A stretch of 64,000 bases of DNA from Chengkuizengella axinellae (GCF_030730905.1 NZ_JAVAMP010000001.1:806001-870000), one strand, 5' to 3'; positions 1 through 9,350 are shown, numbered from the stretch's first letter. The notes: generated by a model not told the origin, from the letters alone. Translations and numbers: made by a program.

Positions 1-1
1 T

Positions 2-616
2 ATGGCGGCACAAATTCCGATCAAAAACAATCCAGAAGCAAATGAAGAAGCGTTTCGAAAAGTGAAGGCTGATAAAGAAAGAGAGGTTTTAGATGGACAC
101 GATGGAACATGGGTTGCTCATCCTGGGTTAGTTCCAGTTGCATTAGAAATGTTTAATCAGCATATGCCGAATGCAAATCAAATCAATAGGAAAAGAAATG
201 ATGTTTCTGTAAATGCAAAGGATTTGTTAGCTGTTCCAGAAGGAAAAATTACTGAAGCAGGCGTAAGAACGAACATCAATGTAGGCATTCAATATATTGA
301 ATCATGGTTGTCTGGCCAGGGTGCAGCACCTATTCAAAATTTGATGGAGGATGCAGCAACTGCTGAGATCTCTCGAGCTCAGTTATGGCAATGGATTAGA
401 CACCCAAAGGGAGTTCTAGATGATGGGAGAAAAGTAACTTTAGAATTAGTCCAGCAATTGCAAAAAGAAGAATTAGAGGAAATCAGAGCTGAGCGTGGAT
501 CTGAAAGATTTGAAAATAGTTTGATAAAAAAAGCTGTACAGCTATTTAATAAATTAATTGAAAATAATGAATTTACTGACTTTTTAACACTGCCTGGTTA
601 CAAAATTTTAAATTAA
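2..616 (+). CDS. aceB: Malate synthase, C-terminal part (5' truncated by window edge)
   Basis: Condenses glyoxylate with acetyl-CoA to give malate, the second step of the glyoxylate shunt. Only about the last 204 residues are present. The reading frame is open to the window edge, so the ATG at base 2 is internal. The malate synthase A signature GHDGTWVAHPGL lies near residues 32-43 of the visible part, and the helical C-terminal plug domain typical of the roughly 530-residue bacterial enzyme follows. Isocitrate lyase starts 60 bases downstream on the same strand with no terminator between, so the two form an aceBA-type operon. Confidence is high from motif and neighbour. Confidence 0.93.
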   Translation: MAAQIPIKNNPEANEEAFRKVKADKEREVLDGHDGTWVAHPGLVPVALEMFNQHMPNANQINRKRNDVSVNAKDLLAVPEGKITEAGVRTNINVGIQYIESWLSGQGAAPIQNLMEDAATAEISRAQLWQWIRHPKGVLDDGRKVTLELVQQLQKEELEEIRAERGSERFENSLIKKAVQLFNKLIENNEFTDFLTLPGYKILN

Positions 617-675
617 TGGAGGGTGTTCTAATCATCACCTATTGAACACGACCTAAAAAAATGGAGGAAAAGAAA

Positions 676-1953
676 ATGATGAAAAGAATTCAAAATTTAG
701 AATTAAGTTGGCAAATCGACGAAAGATGGAATGAGATAGAACGTCCTTATTCAGCTGAAGAGGTCATCAAATTACGTGGTTCCATTGATGTTGAACATAC
801 ACTTGCAAAAAAAGGATCTAAAAAATTATGGAAATTAATGCAGGAAGAAGATTATGTGAATGCATTAGGAGCATTAACAGGAAATCAAGCAGTTCAACAA
901 GTAAAAGCAGGATTGAAGGCAATTTACTTAAGTGGATGGCAAGTTGCAGCAGACGCTAATCTTTCTGGACAAATGTATCCTGACCAAAGTCTGTATCCCG
1001 CAAATAGTGTACCTCATGTAGTAAAAAGAATAAATCAAGCTTTGCATAGAGCAGATCAAATAAGTCATTTGGAACAAGAGGAAAATGTGGATTGGTTTGC
1101 ACCTATTGTTGCTGATGCTGAAGCTGGATTTGGAGGTCAGTTAAATGTATTTGAACTAATGAAAGGGATGATTGAAGCTGGTGCAGCTGGTGTCCATTTT
1201 GAAGATCAGCTTTCATCAGAAAAAAAATGCGGTCATTTGGGAGGCAAGGTATTACTGCCAACACAAACTGCGGTACGTAATTTGGTTGCAGCTAGATTAG
1301 CAGCAGATGTAATGGGTGTTCCAACGGTATTGATTGCAAGAACAGATGCAGATGCAGCAGATATGATTACAAGTGATATTGATGAGGATGACAAACCGTT
1401 TTTAACTGGAGAACGAACTCCAGAAGGCTTCTTTAAAACAAAAGCTGGTTTGGATCAAGCGATTGCAAGAGGGCTTGCTTATGCACCTTATGCTGATCTC
1501 ATTTGGTGTGAAACTTCTACGCCAGACCTTGAACAGGCTAAACAATTTGCGGATGCTATTCATGAGAAATATCCAAATAAACTGCTGGCTTACAATTGTT
1601 CCCCTTCATTTAATTGGAAAGCTAAACTGGATGACACAACCATTGCAAAATTCCAACAAGAGCTAGGGAAAATGGGATATAAATTTCAATTTGTTACATT
1701 AGCAGGTTTCCATGCTTTAAATCACAGTATGTTTGAGCTAGCACGTGGATATAAAGAAAGAGGCATGGCAGCTTATTCTGAACTGCAGCAGGCAGAATTC
1801 GCTAATGAACCACATGGTTATACAGCAACAAAACATCAACGAGAAGTAGGTACAGGGTATTTTGATGAAGTTTCTCAAGTGATTTCTGGTGGCAAATCAT
1901 CAACTACAGCGCTTAAGGGGTCTACTGAAGAAGCTCAATTTCATAGTGCATAG
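676..1953 (+). CDS. aceA: Isocitrate lyase
   Basis: Splits isocitrate into succinate and glyoxylate, the first step of the glyoxylate shunt. The 425-residue length fits the short bacterial class. The catalytic KKCGH motif is present with its cysteine near residue 185, preceded by ADAEAGFGG, a metal/substrate-binding segment of the family. An in-frame ATG at 661 overlaps the ribosome binding site GGAGG (663-667), so ATG 676 (followed directly by another ATG) is the better start with 8 bases of spacing. It follows malate synthase and ends before a strong terminator at 2001-2032. Together they let the cell grow on acetate or fatty acids, in keeping with acsA elsewhere in the window. Confidence 0.96.
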   Translation: MMKRIQNLELSWQIDERWNEIERPYSAEEVIKLRGSIDVEHTLAKKGSKKLWKLMQEEDYVNALGALTGNQAVQQVKAGLKAIYLSGWQVAADANLSGQMYPDQSLYPANSVPHVVKRINQALHRADQISHLEQEENVDWFAPIVADAEAGFGGQLNVFELMKGMIEAGAAGVHFEDQLSSEKKCGHLGGKVLLPTQTAVRNLVAARLAADVMGVPTVLIARTDADAADMITSDIDEDDKPFLTGERTPEGFFKTKAGLDQAIARGLAYAPYADLIWCETSTPDLEQAKQFADAIHEKYPNKLLAYNCSPSFNWKAKLDDTTIAKFQQELGKMGYKFQFVTLAGFHALNHSMFELARGYKERGMAAYSELQQAEFANEPHGYTATKHQREVGTGYFDEVSQVISGGKSSTTALKGSTEEAQFHSA

Positions 1954-2000
1954 CACTTTATTAAAAAAGTTTAACTATGCTAATTTAGAATGAATCTCTT

Positions 2001-2032
2001 AAACCCCCTTCAACACTTGGAGGGGGTTTTTG
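2001..2032 (+). terminator. Rho-independent terminator after aceA
   Basis: A C-rich arm and a G-rich arm (ACCCCCTT / GGAGGGGGT type) close around a short loop and are followed by TTTTTG. It ends the aceB-aceA operon. Confidence 0.85.
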
Positions 2033-2227
2033 TTCTGTTAACTTCTTTATATTAAAAAATTGAGGGAACTGAGGGTCTTATTCAAGTTTGAATCCTTTAG
2101 ATGAAAATTTTTTTTTAAACTTGATGGATTTCTTCTTTTCAAAATAGAGAAATCCGTTATAATTTTAATGGTAACTTAAACAACCTTCGAACACTTTTTA
2201 TTATAGATTGAGAGGAATTTAAAACGA

Positions 2228-4486
2228 ATGAACTTAACTAAACTTCCACAAGGGGCAACAAACACTAAAATTCCTTTTGCAAAAAAAGCAAGTGATAAAA
2301 CAAGCAAAGAAATTGTATCTGACTTAGACAAGGATGCTTATTTCTTTCGTTCCTTGGAACATAAAGGAATAGAACTGAATGAATCACAAATTAAGGCGGT
2401 TAGGCACTACAAGGGACCATTGTTGACTTTAAGCGGTGCTGGAGTTGGTAAAACAACTTTACTTACTTGTAGGGCAAGCTACTTAATGTCTTATCATCAA
2501 GTTCCTCCTGAAAACATGCTGCTTGTTACGTTTACTAAAAAAGCAGCAGATGAGATGAAAGAGCGTATCATTTCCTTAACTGGAACGGTTGGAAAGAATA
2601 TTTCTAAAATTGAAGCAAGTACCTTTCATGCTTTTTTCTTAAAGTTGTTAAGAAAACAAGGTTATCATCAAGAGATTGTAAAAGAAGAGTATAAAAGAAT
2701 ATTAATTAAACAGTTATTAAAAGAAGCAGGACTTAAAGATGAATACCAAGCTGAAAATGTGCTTTCTTTGATTTCAGGATACAAAATTAGGGGTATAAAA
2801 CCGAATCAGGTGATAGCAAAAACAACTTCTGAAAAGGAAATTCAACAGATTTATAAACAATATGAACAATGGAAAAAGAAACATGAAAGGATCGATTTTG
2901 ATGATATGCTGCAAATGGCATTTGATTTGTTAAAAAATTCGCCTGAATTACTCAAGTTATTGCAAAATAGATTTCAATTTGTTTTAGTTGATGAGTTTCA
3001 AGATACAAATTTCCTTCAATATGAATTGATTAAACTGATTACAGAAAAACATAAAAATTTAACGGTTGTAGGAGATCCAGATCAGACCATTTATTCCTTT
3101 AATGGTGCTAAGTATGAATTTATAATGAACTTTGACAAAACGTTCCCAAATACGAAAGTCATATCGTTGGATATTAATTATAGATCAAAACCAAGTATTG
3201 TCGGACTTGGCAATGAAATCATAAAGTTGAATCATTATCGAAAAGCCAAAACGTTAACAGCTAAGAAAGAAGGAATCGAGATTCCTTCGTACTTGCGTCC
3301 AAATCATACGGATGATGAAGCAGAGCAGGTAGTAAAACATATTCAAGCCAAAATAAATGATGGGACTAATTATGGAGATATTGCTGTTTTATATCGTACT
3401 TCAAGTAGTGGGCGGGCAATATTTGAATTAATGACTATGAGTGAAATTCCTTTTACTGTAAGTCGCCAGAGCGAGGTTTTTTATGAACAAAAGATGGTCA
3501 AACCAATGATTGATCATCTTAGATTATGTTTGAATCATCGGGATTTCACAGCTATCGAAGGTGTTTTAGGCTCATTGTACATTAGAAAAGATTTAGGAAT
3601 GCGACATATTGAGGAGAAGGAACAGCATCAGAAGAAAAAGTATCCAATGATTCACCTAAAAAGTTATCCTCACTTGCAGGACTTCCAAAAAGCAAAAGTT
3701 GTTGAACGGATTAAACTGATTAAAGCTATAGCAGAATTGAAACCTGAAGATGCGATTAAAAGATTAAGAACAGAATTTTATGATAAGTATATCGAAGCAG
3801 ATGAAAGACAAGAATTGACCTCACATAAGGAAATGAATAGAGAGATGCTGGATGAAGTCGAGTCTTCAGCAAAAAGGTTTGAAAACATAAAAGAATTTGT
3901 ATATTTTATAAATAATATGATTAAGAAGCATCAAGAATTAAAAACAAAAAGGGTGAATGAATCAGGCGCAGTCAGTTTGATGACCATCCATGCTGCAAAA
4001 GGACTGGAGTTTCCAGTTGTGTATATTGTAGGTTTTTCTGAAGGGATTCTGCCGCATAGCTCGTCCATAGATCCTGAATTGTCCGATCAGCTATATGGTG
4101 AAGATAAAGATAAACAACAAGAGGAAGCATTAGAGGAAGAACGAAGATTAGCTTACGTTGCTGTAACAAGAGCCAAAGAAGAGTTGATGATCAGTTCTCC
4201 TCAATTTTATCGTGGAGCTAGGACAGATATATCTAGATTTATTAAAGATGTATTTCAATCAAACGAAAGTCATTCATCGAAACAATTATCTAATACAACG
4301 AAGAAGCTAAGTAATATAGAAAAGTCTAAACAAGAAGAAGTAACTGCTTGGCTCTGTACGAATACAACATGCAACGGCTGGATTCGAATATCACCTAAGG
4401 ATTCAGTTCAAGAAGAGAGCAGAGAATGTCCGATTTGCAGCACATCTATGAATAAGGGAAAGAAAGTGATAAAGAATAGTTTTTAA
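2228..4486 (+). CDS. UvrD/Rep-family DNA helicase with C-terminal zinc-binding tail (YjcD-like)
   Basis: A superfamily 1A 3'-5' DNA helicase of 752 residues. Walker A (SGAGVGKTTLL) lies near residues 69-79, the DEFQDT motif II near 255, GDPDQTIYSFNGA motif III near 285 and VAVTRAKEEL motif VI near 640. The first 45 residues are a lysine-rich extension upstream of the Q motif. The last 45 residues hold a CxxxxC ... CPIC arrangement (LCTNTTC and ECPIC) that looks like a zinc ribbon; the main cellular PcrA does not have it. Length and tail match the YjcD group of Bacillus. It stands alone between terminators, so no partner can be named; a repair or replication role is inferred from the family only. 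Confidence 0.88.
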   Translation: MNLTKLPQGATNTKIPFAKKASDKTSKEIVSDLDKDAYFFRSLEHKGIELNESQIKAVRHYKGPLLTLSGAGVGKTTLLTCRASYLMSYHQVPPENMLLVTFTKKAADEMKERIISLTGTVGKNISKIEASTFHAFFLKLLRKQGYHQEIVKEEYKRILIKQLLKEAGLKDEYQAENVLSLISGYKIRGIKPNQVIAKTTSEKEIQQIYKQYEQWKKKHERIDFDDMLQMAFDLLKNSPELLKLLQNRFQFVLVDEFQDTNFLQYELIKLITEKHKNLTVVGDPDQTIYSFNGAKYEFIMNFDKTFPNTKVISLDINYRSKPSIVGLGNEIIKLNHYRKAKTLTAKKEGIEIPSYLRPNHTDDEAEQVVKHIQAKINDGTNYGDIAVLYRTSSSGRAIFELMTMSEIPFTVSRQSEVFYEQKMVKPMIDHLRLCLNHRDFTAIEGVLGSLYIRKDLGMRHIEEKEQHQKKKYPMIHLKSYPHLQDFQKAKVVERIKLIKAIAELKPEDAIKRLRTEFYDKYIEADERQELTSHKEMNREMLDEVESSAKRFENIKEFVYFINNMIKKHQELKTKRVNESGAVSLMTIHAAKGLEFPVVYIVGFSEGILPHSSSIDPELSDQLYGEDKDKQQEEALEEERRLAYVAVTRAKEELMISSPQFYRGARTDISRFIKDVFQSNESHSSKQLSNTTKKLSNIEKSKQEEVTAWLCTNTTCNGWIRISPKDSVQEESRECPICSTSMNKGKKVIKNSF

Positions 4487-4488
4487 GT

Positions 4489-4525
4489 GCAAAAGCGTCT
4501 CTTCAAATGGAAGAGGCGCTTTTGC
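4489..4525 (+). terminator. Strong hairpin after the helicase gene
   Basis: Arms of about 16 bp (GCAAAAGCGTCTCTTC and its complement with one G-T pair) close a four-base loop. There is no long T run after it, but the left arm is A-rich, so it could act as a terminator on either strand. Confidence 0.65.
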
Positions 4526-4652
4526 GGTTACAGGGCATGTGCGGAATTTTTATATAAGTTGGACATACATCCACTCTTTTTGTAAATAAGTATCATAATA
4601 TAAAGGACTAACAATTTGTTAGAATAAAATATTTTTAATAGAAATGGGGGAG

Positions 4653-4958
4653 ATGAACTTGGAGAAAGAAGAAATAGAGCGCATCGCAAAATTAGAAGCA
4701 GAGCTCAAATCCATACGTGACGTAGTCATAAAAATGGATACAAAACTAGATACTTGGAATAAAAGCTTTGTACCAAGACCAGAGCTGCAAGAAATGCTAA
4801 AAGCCAGAGATAAAGATATAGAAGATATTAAAGCTGATCTCAACAATCTACGTATGGATAAAAGGAACAATAAAGCTATAGTTCCAGCCTGGGCAGGTGT
4901 AGTAGTTGCTTTTGGAGCGATGATCGTAACTATAGTCGGAATCCTGATCCTTCGCTAA
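4653..4958 (+). CDS. Small coiled-coil protein with C-terminal membrane anchor, function unknown
   Basis: About 100 residues. The first 70 are strongly charged and heptad-like (a coiled coil of Glu/Lys/Leu), followed by one hydrophobic segment of about 24 residues ending in ILILR. The layout is like XhlA/BhlA holin-associated or hemolysin-XhlA proteins, but no phage genes are near, so I do not claim that role. The start is uncertain. ATG 4644 has a poor ribosome site, ATG 4653 abuts the GGGGGAG, and TTG 4659 has the best spacing of 6. A CATAATATA at 4594-4602 matches a sigma-K -10 box, but no -35 AC sits at 16-17 bases, so I give it little weight. Confidence 0.6.
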   Translation: MNLEKEEIERIAKLEAELKSIRDVVIKMDTKLDTWNKSFVPRPELQEMLKARDKDIEDIKADLNNLRMDKRNNKAIVPAWAGVVVAFGAMIVTIVGILILR

Positions 4959-5019
4959 CAAATCATAAAGTCAGTCGATAACATGATTTTCCCTCAATAA
5001 TGATAAGCACCAACAATTA

Positions 5020-5748
5020 TTAAATAAATTGACTCATAACCTTTCCGATTTGATCATAAATCACATAATCTGCTCTAAAATCATAAGAAGTTGGTGCTTG
5101 ATTGATGAGAACGAAATGCTCACCCCCATAATAATTTAGTAATCCAGCCGCAGGAAATACTCTTAGAGAAGTTCCTCCAACGATGAGTACTTCTGCTTTG
5201 GCAATAAAATCTAATGCGCTATCAATAATATCCTCATCTAAATTTTCTTCGTATAAAACAACGTCAGGTTTAATTATCCCATTACATTGTACACACCTTG
5301 GGACAGGTTCAGTGCTGTTTAAAATTTGGTCTATGGAATAAAACGTTTCGCATTCGGTACAAAAGTTACGATGTACAGAACCATGGAGCTCAAGTACGAT
5401 GTTGCTGCCAGCTAATTGGTGTAGTCCATCAATATTTTGAGTGATTACAGCTCTTAACTTTCCTTGCTGCTCCAACCGTGCCAAAGTATGATGTGCAGGG
5501 TTAGGTCTAGCGTGTGCGTGAATCATTTGATTTTTATAAAATGCATAAAATTCCTTTGGGTGTTTTTTGAAAAAACTTGCACTCAAAATTTCCTCTGCTG
5601 ATCGTTCTTGTTTAAAAAGCCCTTCACTTGATCTAAAGTCAGGGATGTTGCTTTCCGTAGATACACCCGCACCTCCAAAGAAAACGATATTAGAGCTACG
5701 TTGAATAATGGACCGCACCTTATTTATTGTATCTTTTTGATTACTCAT
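5020..5748 (-). CDS. cobB: NAD-dependent protein deacylase, sirtuin family
   Basis: Removes acetyl or acyl groups from lysines using NAD. The 242-residue protein has the sirtuin signatures in order: GAGVSTES near residue 26 (NAD binding), TQNIDGLH near 103, the catalytic His in ELHGS near 121, and two zinc-binding CxxC pairs (CTEC and CVQC) near 129 and 151. ATG 5748 is preferred over an upstream ATG at 5784 because AAGGGTGAAG precedes it. In Bacilli sirtuins reactivate acetylated acetyl-CoA synthetase; an acsA gene lies in this window but 47 kb away, so that link is family knowledge, not neighbourhood evidence. Confidence 0.93.
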   Translation of the reverse strand: MSNQKDTINKVRSIIQRSSNIVFFGGAGVSTESNIPDFRSSEGLFKQERSAEEILSASFFKKHPKEFYAFYKNQMIHAHARPNPAHHTLARLEQQGKLRAVITQNIDGLHQLAGSNIVLELHGSVHRNFCTECETFYSIDQILNSTEPVPRCVQCNGIIKPDVVLYEENLDEDIIDSALDFIAKAEVLIVGGTSLRVFPAAGLLNYYGGEHFVLINQAPTSYDFRADYVIYDQIGKVMSQFI

Positions 5749-5901
5749 TGCTTCACCCTTCTTTCGAGAGTCATAATGATACATGAACGGATCATAAATA
5801 AGTTACTTCATCTTCATTCACTAATATTTATGAAAGAAATTATCTTTATTTTACCAAATGGGTCAAAATAATTCTAACAAGGAATGGATGGATTTACTTA
5901 A

Positions 5902-5930
5902 TTGACATTTTTATGTAAATACCCTACAAT
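5902..5930 (+). promoter_or_regulatory. Sigma-A promoter of the tetR-ABC operon
   Basis: TTGACA at 5902-5907 and TACAAT at 5925-5930 with a 17-base spacer, immediately upstream of the inverted repeat at 5932-5966. It is the best vegetative promoter match in this part of the window. Confidence 0.8.
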
Positions 5931-5931
5931 G

Positions 5932-5966
5932 AACATATGAATAAAAAGAAAATTTATTCATATGTT
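5932..5966 (+). promoter_or_regulatory. Perfect 14-bp inverted repeat, probable TetR operator
   Basis: AACATATGAATAAA (5932-5945) and its exact complement (5953-5966) are separated by 7 A-rich bases. The repeat starts 2 bases after the -10 box, so it covers the transcription start and lies just before the ribosome site of the TetR gene. This position suits autorepression. Confidence 0.65.
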
Positions 5967-5982
5967 GAAAAAGGAGATTTGT

Positions 5983-6585
5983 ATGAGAGCTTTTAATGAA
6001 CAAGAAAAAGATCATATTCGTGAAACACTCATTGATAGAGGCAGAGAGTTATTTGGTACTCTAGGAATTAAAAAAACTAGCATATCTGATCTAACAAAGG
6101 CTGTAGGTATTGCGCAAGGCTCTTTTTATTTATTTTATAAAACAAAGGAAGAATTGTTTTTTGAAATATTGGAGAGGGAGGAAGAGCAGATTAAAAAGGT
6201 TTTATTTTCAGAAATACAATTCAAACCTTTAACTAAAGAGCTTTTCAAGCATTTCCTTTTAAGATCATTAGAGGTGATAGGAAACAATCCGATCATTCGA
6301 AGAGTTCAGCACGGGAATGAATTTACGTTGATGCTTCGAAAATTACCCAAAGAAACCATAGAGCAACACATTAAAAAGGATGCTGTAGATGCTTTCCCGA
6401 TGTTGAAAATGTGGCAGCAACAAGGGAGGTTGATTGAAAGAGATTCAGAGGTAATTGTGGGAGTTTTGCGTTCGTTTGTATTAATGTCGCTTCACAAACA
6501 AGAGATTGGTGAAGACATATATGATGAAACAATCCTTCTCGTTGCAGAATCCATAGCTGATAAGATAGTAAAGGAGGAGCATTGA
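5983..6585 (+). CDS. TetR/AcrR-family repressor of the adjacent ABC exporter
   Basis: A 200-residue TetR-type regulator. The helix-turn-helix (GIKKTSISDLTKAVGIAQGSFYLFYKTKEELFF) spans roughly residues 28-60 and the rest is the helical ligand-binding and dimer domain. ATG 5983 has AAGGAGA at ideal spacing; an in-frame ATG at 5962 lies inside the palindrome and is rejected. It is the first gene of a four-gene run: the ATPase gene starts one base after its stop codon. It probably binds the inverted repeat at 5932-5966 and controls its own operon. The inducer is unknown. Confidence 0.88.
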   Translation: MRAFNEQEKDHIRETLIDRGRELFGTLGIKKTSISDLTKAVGIAQGSFYLFYKTKEELFFEILEREEEQIKKVLFSEIQFKPLTKELFKHFLLRSLEVIGNNPIIRRVQHGNEFTLMLRKLPKETIEQHIKKDAVDAFPMLKMWQQQGRLIERDSEVIVGVLRSFVLMSLHKQEIGEDIYDETILLVAESIADKIVKEEH

Positions 6586-6586
6586 T

Positions 6587-7441
6587 ATGATTGAGGTAAA
6601 CGAATTATATTTTACCTATCCAGGAAAAAAAGAGCCGACTGTGAAAGGCGTTGATTTTAAAATAAAGAAGGGAGAAATCTTTGGGTTTTTAGGTCCTTCT
6701 GGTGCGGGGAAAAGCACTTTGCAAAAAATACTTATTGGTATATTGAAAAACTATAAAGGAAGTGTGAAGGTATTTAATCAAGACTTAAATCAAATAAAGT
6801 CTGATTATTACGAGAGGATAGGCGTTGCATTTGAATTTCCGAACTTCTACAGCAAGTTTACTGCTTTGGAGAATTTGTCCTTCTTTCGCTCTTTATATTG
6901 TGGAAAAACAGAGAATCCGAATGAGCTTCTTTCCGTTGTAGGATTGGGAGAGGATGGTAATACAAGGTTTTCTAATTTTTCAAAGGGTATGAAAATGAGA
7001 TTGAACATTTGTCGTGCTTTGTTAAATGATCCTGACATTATTTTTTTAGATGAACCTACCTCTGGATTGGATCCAGTCAATTCTAAAAAGATTAGAGCGC
7101 TGATTTTGCGAAAAAAAGCAGAGGGGAAAACAGTAGTCATTACAACCCACAACATGAATGTTGCGGAAGAATTGTGTGATCATGTTGCATTTATTGTGGA
7201 TGGTAGAGTGATGTTAATAGATGAACCCAACAAACTCAAGGTGCAGAAAGGTAAAAAAACACTGCGAGTTAAGTATGAACATAAAAATGTAACACAAACG
7301 AAGGATTTTCCTATATCAGGGTTAGGTGAAAACAGAAAGTTTTTGCAGCTTTTAAATGAAAATGAAATTCATACCCTTCACTCTCAAGAGGCAAGCCTGG
7401 AAGATATATTTATTGAAGTGACAGGAAGAAAATTACTATGA
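6587..7441 (+). CDS. ABC exporter ATP-binding protein
   Basis: The nucleotide-binding subunit (284 residues) of an ABC-2 type exporter. Walker A GPSGAGKST is near residues 36-44, the signature region reads FSKGMKMRL in place of the usual LSGGQ (common in this exporter subgroup), and Walker B is FLDEPTSGLDP. The last 70 residues are an accessory domain usual for drug or lipid exporters. It overlaps the next gene by four bases (ATGA) and starts one base after the TetR gene, so it is translationally coupled. The substrate is not evident. Confidence 0.9.
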   Translation: MIEVNELYFTYPGKKEPTVKGVDFKIKKGEIFGFLGPSGAGKSTLQKILIGILKNYKGSVKVFNQDLNQIKSDYYERIGVAFEFPNFYSKFTALENLSFFRSLYCGKTENPNELLSVVGLGEDGNTRFSNFSKGMKMRLNICRALLNDPDIIFLDEPTSGLDPVNSKKIRALILRKKAEGKTVVITTHNMNVAEELCDHVAFIVDGRVMLIDEPNKLKVQKGKKTLRVKYEHKNVTQTKDFPISGLGENRKFLQLLNENEIHTLHSQEASLEDIFIEVTGRKLL

Positions 7442-8145
7442 GACAGTTCTTGTCTGCTGTAAAAACGGATATGTTATTTCAATTTCGTCATGGATTTTAT
7501 ATTGCTTATTTGTTGGTAGCTATCATTTATATAATTCTTTTAAAAGCCATTCCTTCACAGTATCAAGAGATGTTAACGATTTTTGTGATTTTTTCCGATC
7601 CAGCCATTTTAGGTTTCTTTTTCATAGGTGGCATTTATTTATTAGAGAAGGGACAGAACATATTAGAAAATATATTTGTTACCCCCTTTAAAGTGACTAG
7701 TTATTTAATATCCAAAATCGTATCCTTAACATGGATTGCTTTGATTTTTTGTTTATTGATTTTAATTTTGGTTTATGGTTTTCAAATAAATTACCTACCC
7801 ATTACTCTTTCTATTCTACTTACCTCTACTTTTTTCACATTACTAGGGATCACACTGGTTGTACGAGTTGGGACGGTCAATGAGTATTTATTTATCGTTA
7901 CACCACTTTACATCACTATTTTTTTTCTGCCTGTTCTAGAAATCTTGGATATATATCAATCATCATTGTTTTTCATTCTCCCGTCAAAGGCGTCACTTTT
8001 ATTGCTGGAAGGTGCATTTAGAACTTTAACGGTAGCGGAGTGGAGTTATGCCATATTTACTTTATTGATTTGGATTGCGATTGCCTTTTTATTTGCAAAA
8101 AACATCTTTTATAGATATGTCATTTTAAAAATAGGAGATGAATGA
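7438..8145 (+). CDS. ABC-2 type exporter permease, first subunit
   Basis: A 235-residue integral membrane protein with about six hydrophobic helices and short loops. There is no extracytoplasmic domain. It resembles the two-permease exporters annotated for fluoroquinolone export in actinobacteria and Bacilli, but similarity at this level does not define the substrate. It overlaps the ATPase gene at its start by four bases and its stop codon lies next to the start of the second permease, so the three subunits are made together. Confidence 0.85.
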   Translation: MRQFLSAVKTDMLFQFRHGFYIAYLLVAIIYIILLKAIPSQYQEMLTIFVIFSDPAILGFFFIGGIYLLEKGQNILENIFVTPFKVTSYLISKIVSLTWIALIFCLLILILVYGFQINYLPITLSILLTSTFFTLLGITLVVRVGTVNEYLFIVTPLYITIFFLPVLEILDIYQSSLFFILPSKASLLLLEGAFRTLTVAEWSYAIFTLLIWIAIAFLFAKNIFYRYVILKIGDE

Positions 8146-8146
8146 A

Positions 8147-8875
8147 ATGCGGACTGTACTTTCACTTTTTATTAGAGATATGAAAAATATATTTAGAGAT
8201 CCCATTTTGTTAGTTTCAATTTTCCTTCCTATTTGTTTAGCTATATTGGGTAGGATTTTCTTTCCTATTCTTGAGCAAAACCTATTTGTTATGTATGCTT
8301 TCAATTTATCTAAACACTATGATTTTATGATGAGTATTTTATTGCTGCTAACGCCTTTACTTATAGGAATGCTGATGGGATTTATGATTTTAGAAGAAAG
8401 AGATGAAGGCATTATTTTATTTATGTCTGTTACCCCTTTGAAAAAATCAGGATATTTCATTTATAGATTCGGATTGCCTGTGCTGATAAGTGTATGGATA
8501 TCTTTTTTTGTTCTATATATTACTAACATTGTCCCAATAAATATAATGAAACAATTACCTGTGATCGTTTTGCTGGCATTAGAAGCACCATTAATTGCAT
8601 TGTGTATGGGGGTGTTAGCAGGTAATAAAGTGGAGGGACTCTCTGTATCTAAGGTATTGAACATTATGCTCCTTGCTCCATTTGCAGGTTATTTCTTGGA
8701 ATCGAAGATTCAGTTGCTGGCAGGGGTTTTGCCACCGTATTGGGCTTCCATGGCATTTATGAAAAGCTTTGAGGAGGTAGGTATTTATTTTTTGTATTTA
8801 TCTATAAGCGTAATTTTTCATTGTATATTATTTTATGTTTTGTTTAAGTGGTTTAATCAAAAGATTGAGAATTGA
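8147..8875 (+). CDS. ABC-2 type exporter permease, second subunit
   Basis: About 242 residues with six predicted membrane helices. The N-terminal FIRDMKNIFRDPILL stretch is the usual cytoplasmic entry of ABC-2 permeases. ATG 8147 has AGGAG at 8133-8137 with 9 bases of spacing; ATG 8138 touches the ribosome site and is less likely. It pairs with the upstream permease to form a heterodimeric pore. A terminator at 8914-8943 ends the operon. Confidence 0.85.
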   Translation: MRTVLSLFIRDMKNIFRDPILLVSIFLPICLAILGRIFFPILEQNLFVMYAFNLSKHYDFMMSILLLLTPLLIGMLMGFMILEERDEGIILFMSVTPLKKSGYFIYRFGLPVLISVWISFFVLYITNIVPINIMKQLPVIVLLALEAPLIALCMGVLAGNKVEGLSVSKVLNIMLLAPFAGYFLESKIQLLAGVLPPYWASMAFMKSFEEVGIYFLYLSISVIFHCILFYVLFKWFNQKIEN

Positions 8876-8913
8876 AACTGAATGGATACTTTATATGTAT
8901 GATGATTATGTAA

Positions 8914-8943
8914 TAACTCTCCTACAATTTAATAGGAGAGTTA
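8914..8943. terminator. Bidirectional terminator between the ABC operon and the Ena-like genes
   Basis: An 11-bp perfect stem (TAACTCTCCTA / TAGGAGAGTTA) with an 8-base loop sits between two convergent units. It can end both the exporter operon and the Ena-like operon. Confidence 0.75.
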
Positions 8944-8948
8944 AATGT

Positions 8949-9350
8949 TTATTTATTGATGGTATATTGCAAATCCGCCTCGAATGTACCAGTGCAAAAA
9001 TCATCTGTATTAGGTCCAGTGCAAGTTAATATGCATGAAATTAAACCATCTACTTGAATAGTATCTGCTGATCTGGCATCGATTGTGATCATAGTTAATC
9101 CAGATGAATCCGTAATGTCAACATTCATCGTACAATCGGGACTTGAATTCATGATCGTAATCATTCCTGATGGCAGTTGGGTAGATGTGGGTGATATTTC
9201 TGTAGCAAATAAGGTGGCTTCAGTAGTACCATCACAAGGGTTCCTAATCGATGTACATCTTTTAATCAAAATTAATTGTTTAGGAAACAAATCAATACCA
9301 GCACACGAAATTGGACAACACACATCATGTTTAGAGCTATAACAACTCAT
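8949..9350 (-). CDS. Small Cys-rich protein, candidate S-Ena type endospore appendage subunit (second in tandem)
   Basis: 133 residues, no signal peptide. The N-terminus (MSCYSSKHDVCCPISCAG) is a Cys-rich connector with a CC pair. A beta-rich core follows and the C-terminus reads CTGTFEADLQYTINK. This order, a short Cys connector then a single beta-sandwich ending in a Cys-Gly-x and a hydrophobic beta strand, matches DUF3992/Ena-core proteins that stack into disulfide-linked fibres on Bacillus spores. ATG 9350 has AAAGGAGAGG at good spacing. It is a tandem paralogue of the gene at 9410-9826 and is probably co-transcribed with it. The family call rests on pattern, not alignment, so it is tentative. 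Confidence 0.7.
   Translation of the reverse strand: MSCYSSKHDVCCPISCAGIDLFPKQLILIKRCTSIRNPCDGTTEATLFATEISPTSTQLPSGMITIMNSSPDCTMNVDITDSSGLTMITIDARSADTIQVDGLISCILTCTGPNTDDFCTGTFEADLQYTINK

Noticed and set aside
4619-4870. 83-residue minus-strand frame
   Set aside because: A shadow of the small coiled-coil gene; no ribosome site.
4653-4958. Phage holin
   Set aside because: No phage gene is near and the family match is only a general layout of coiled coil plus one helix.
9085-9342. 85-residue reading frame on the plus strand
   Set aside because: It is antisense to the Ena-like gene and has no ribosome site; the minus-strand gene has one and a family-like product.
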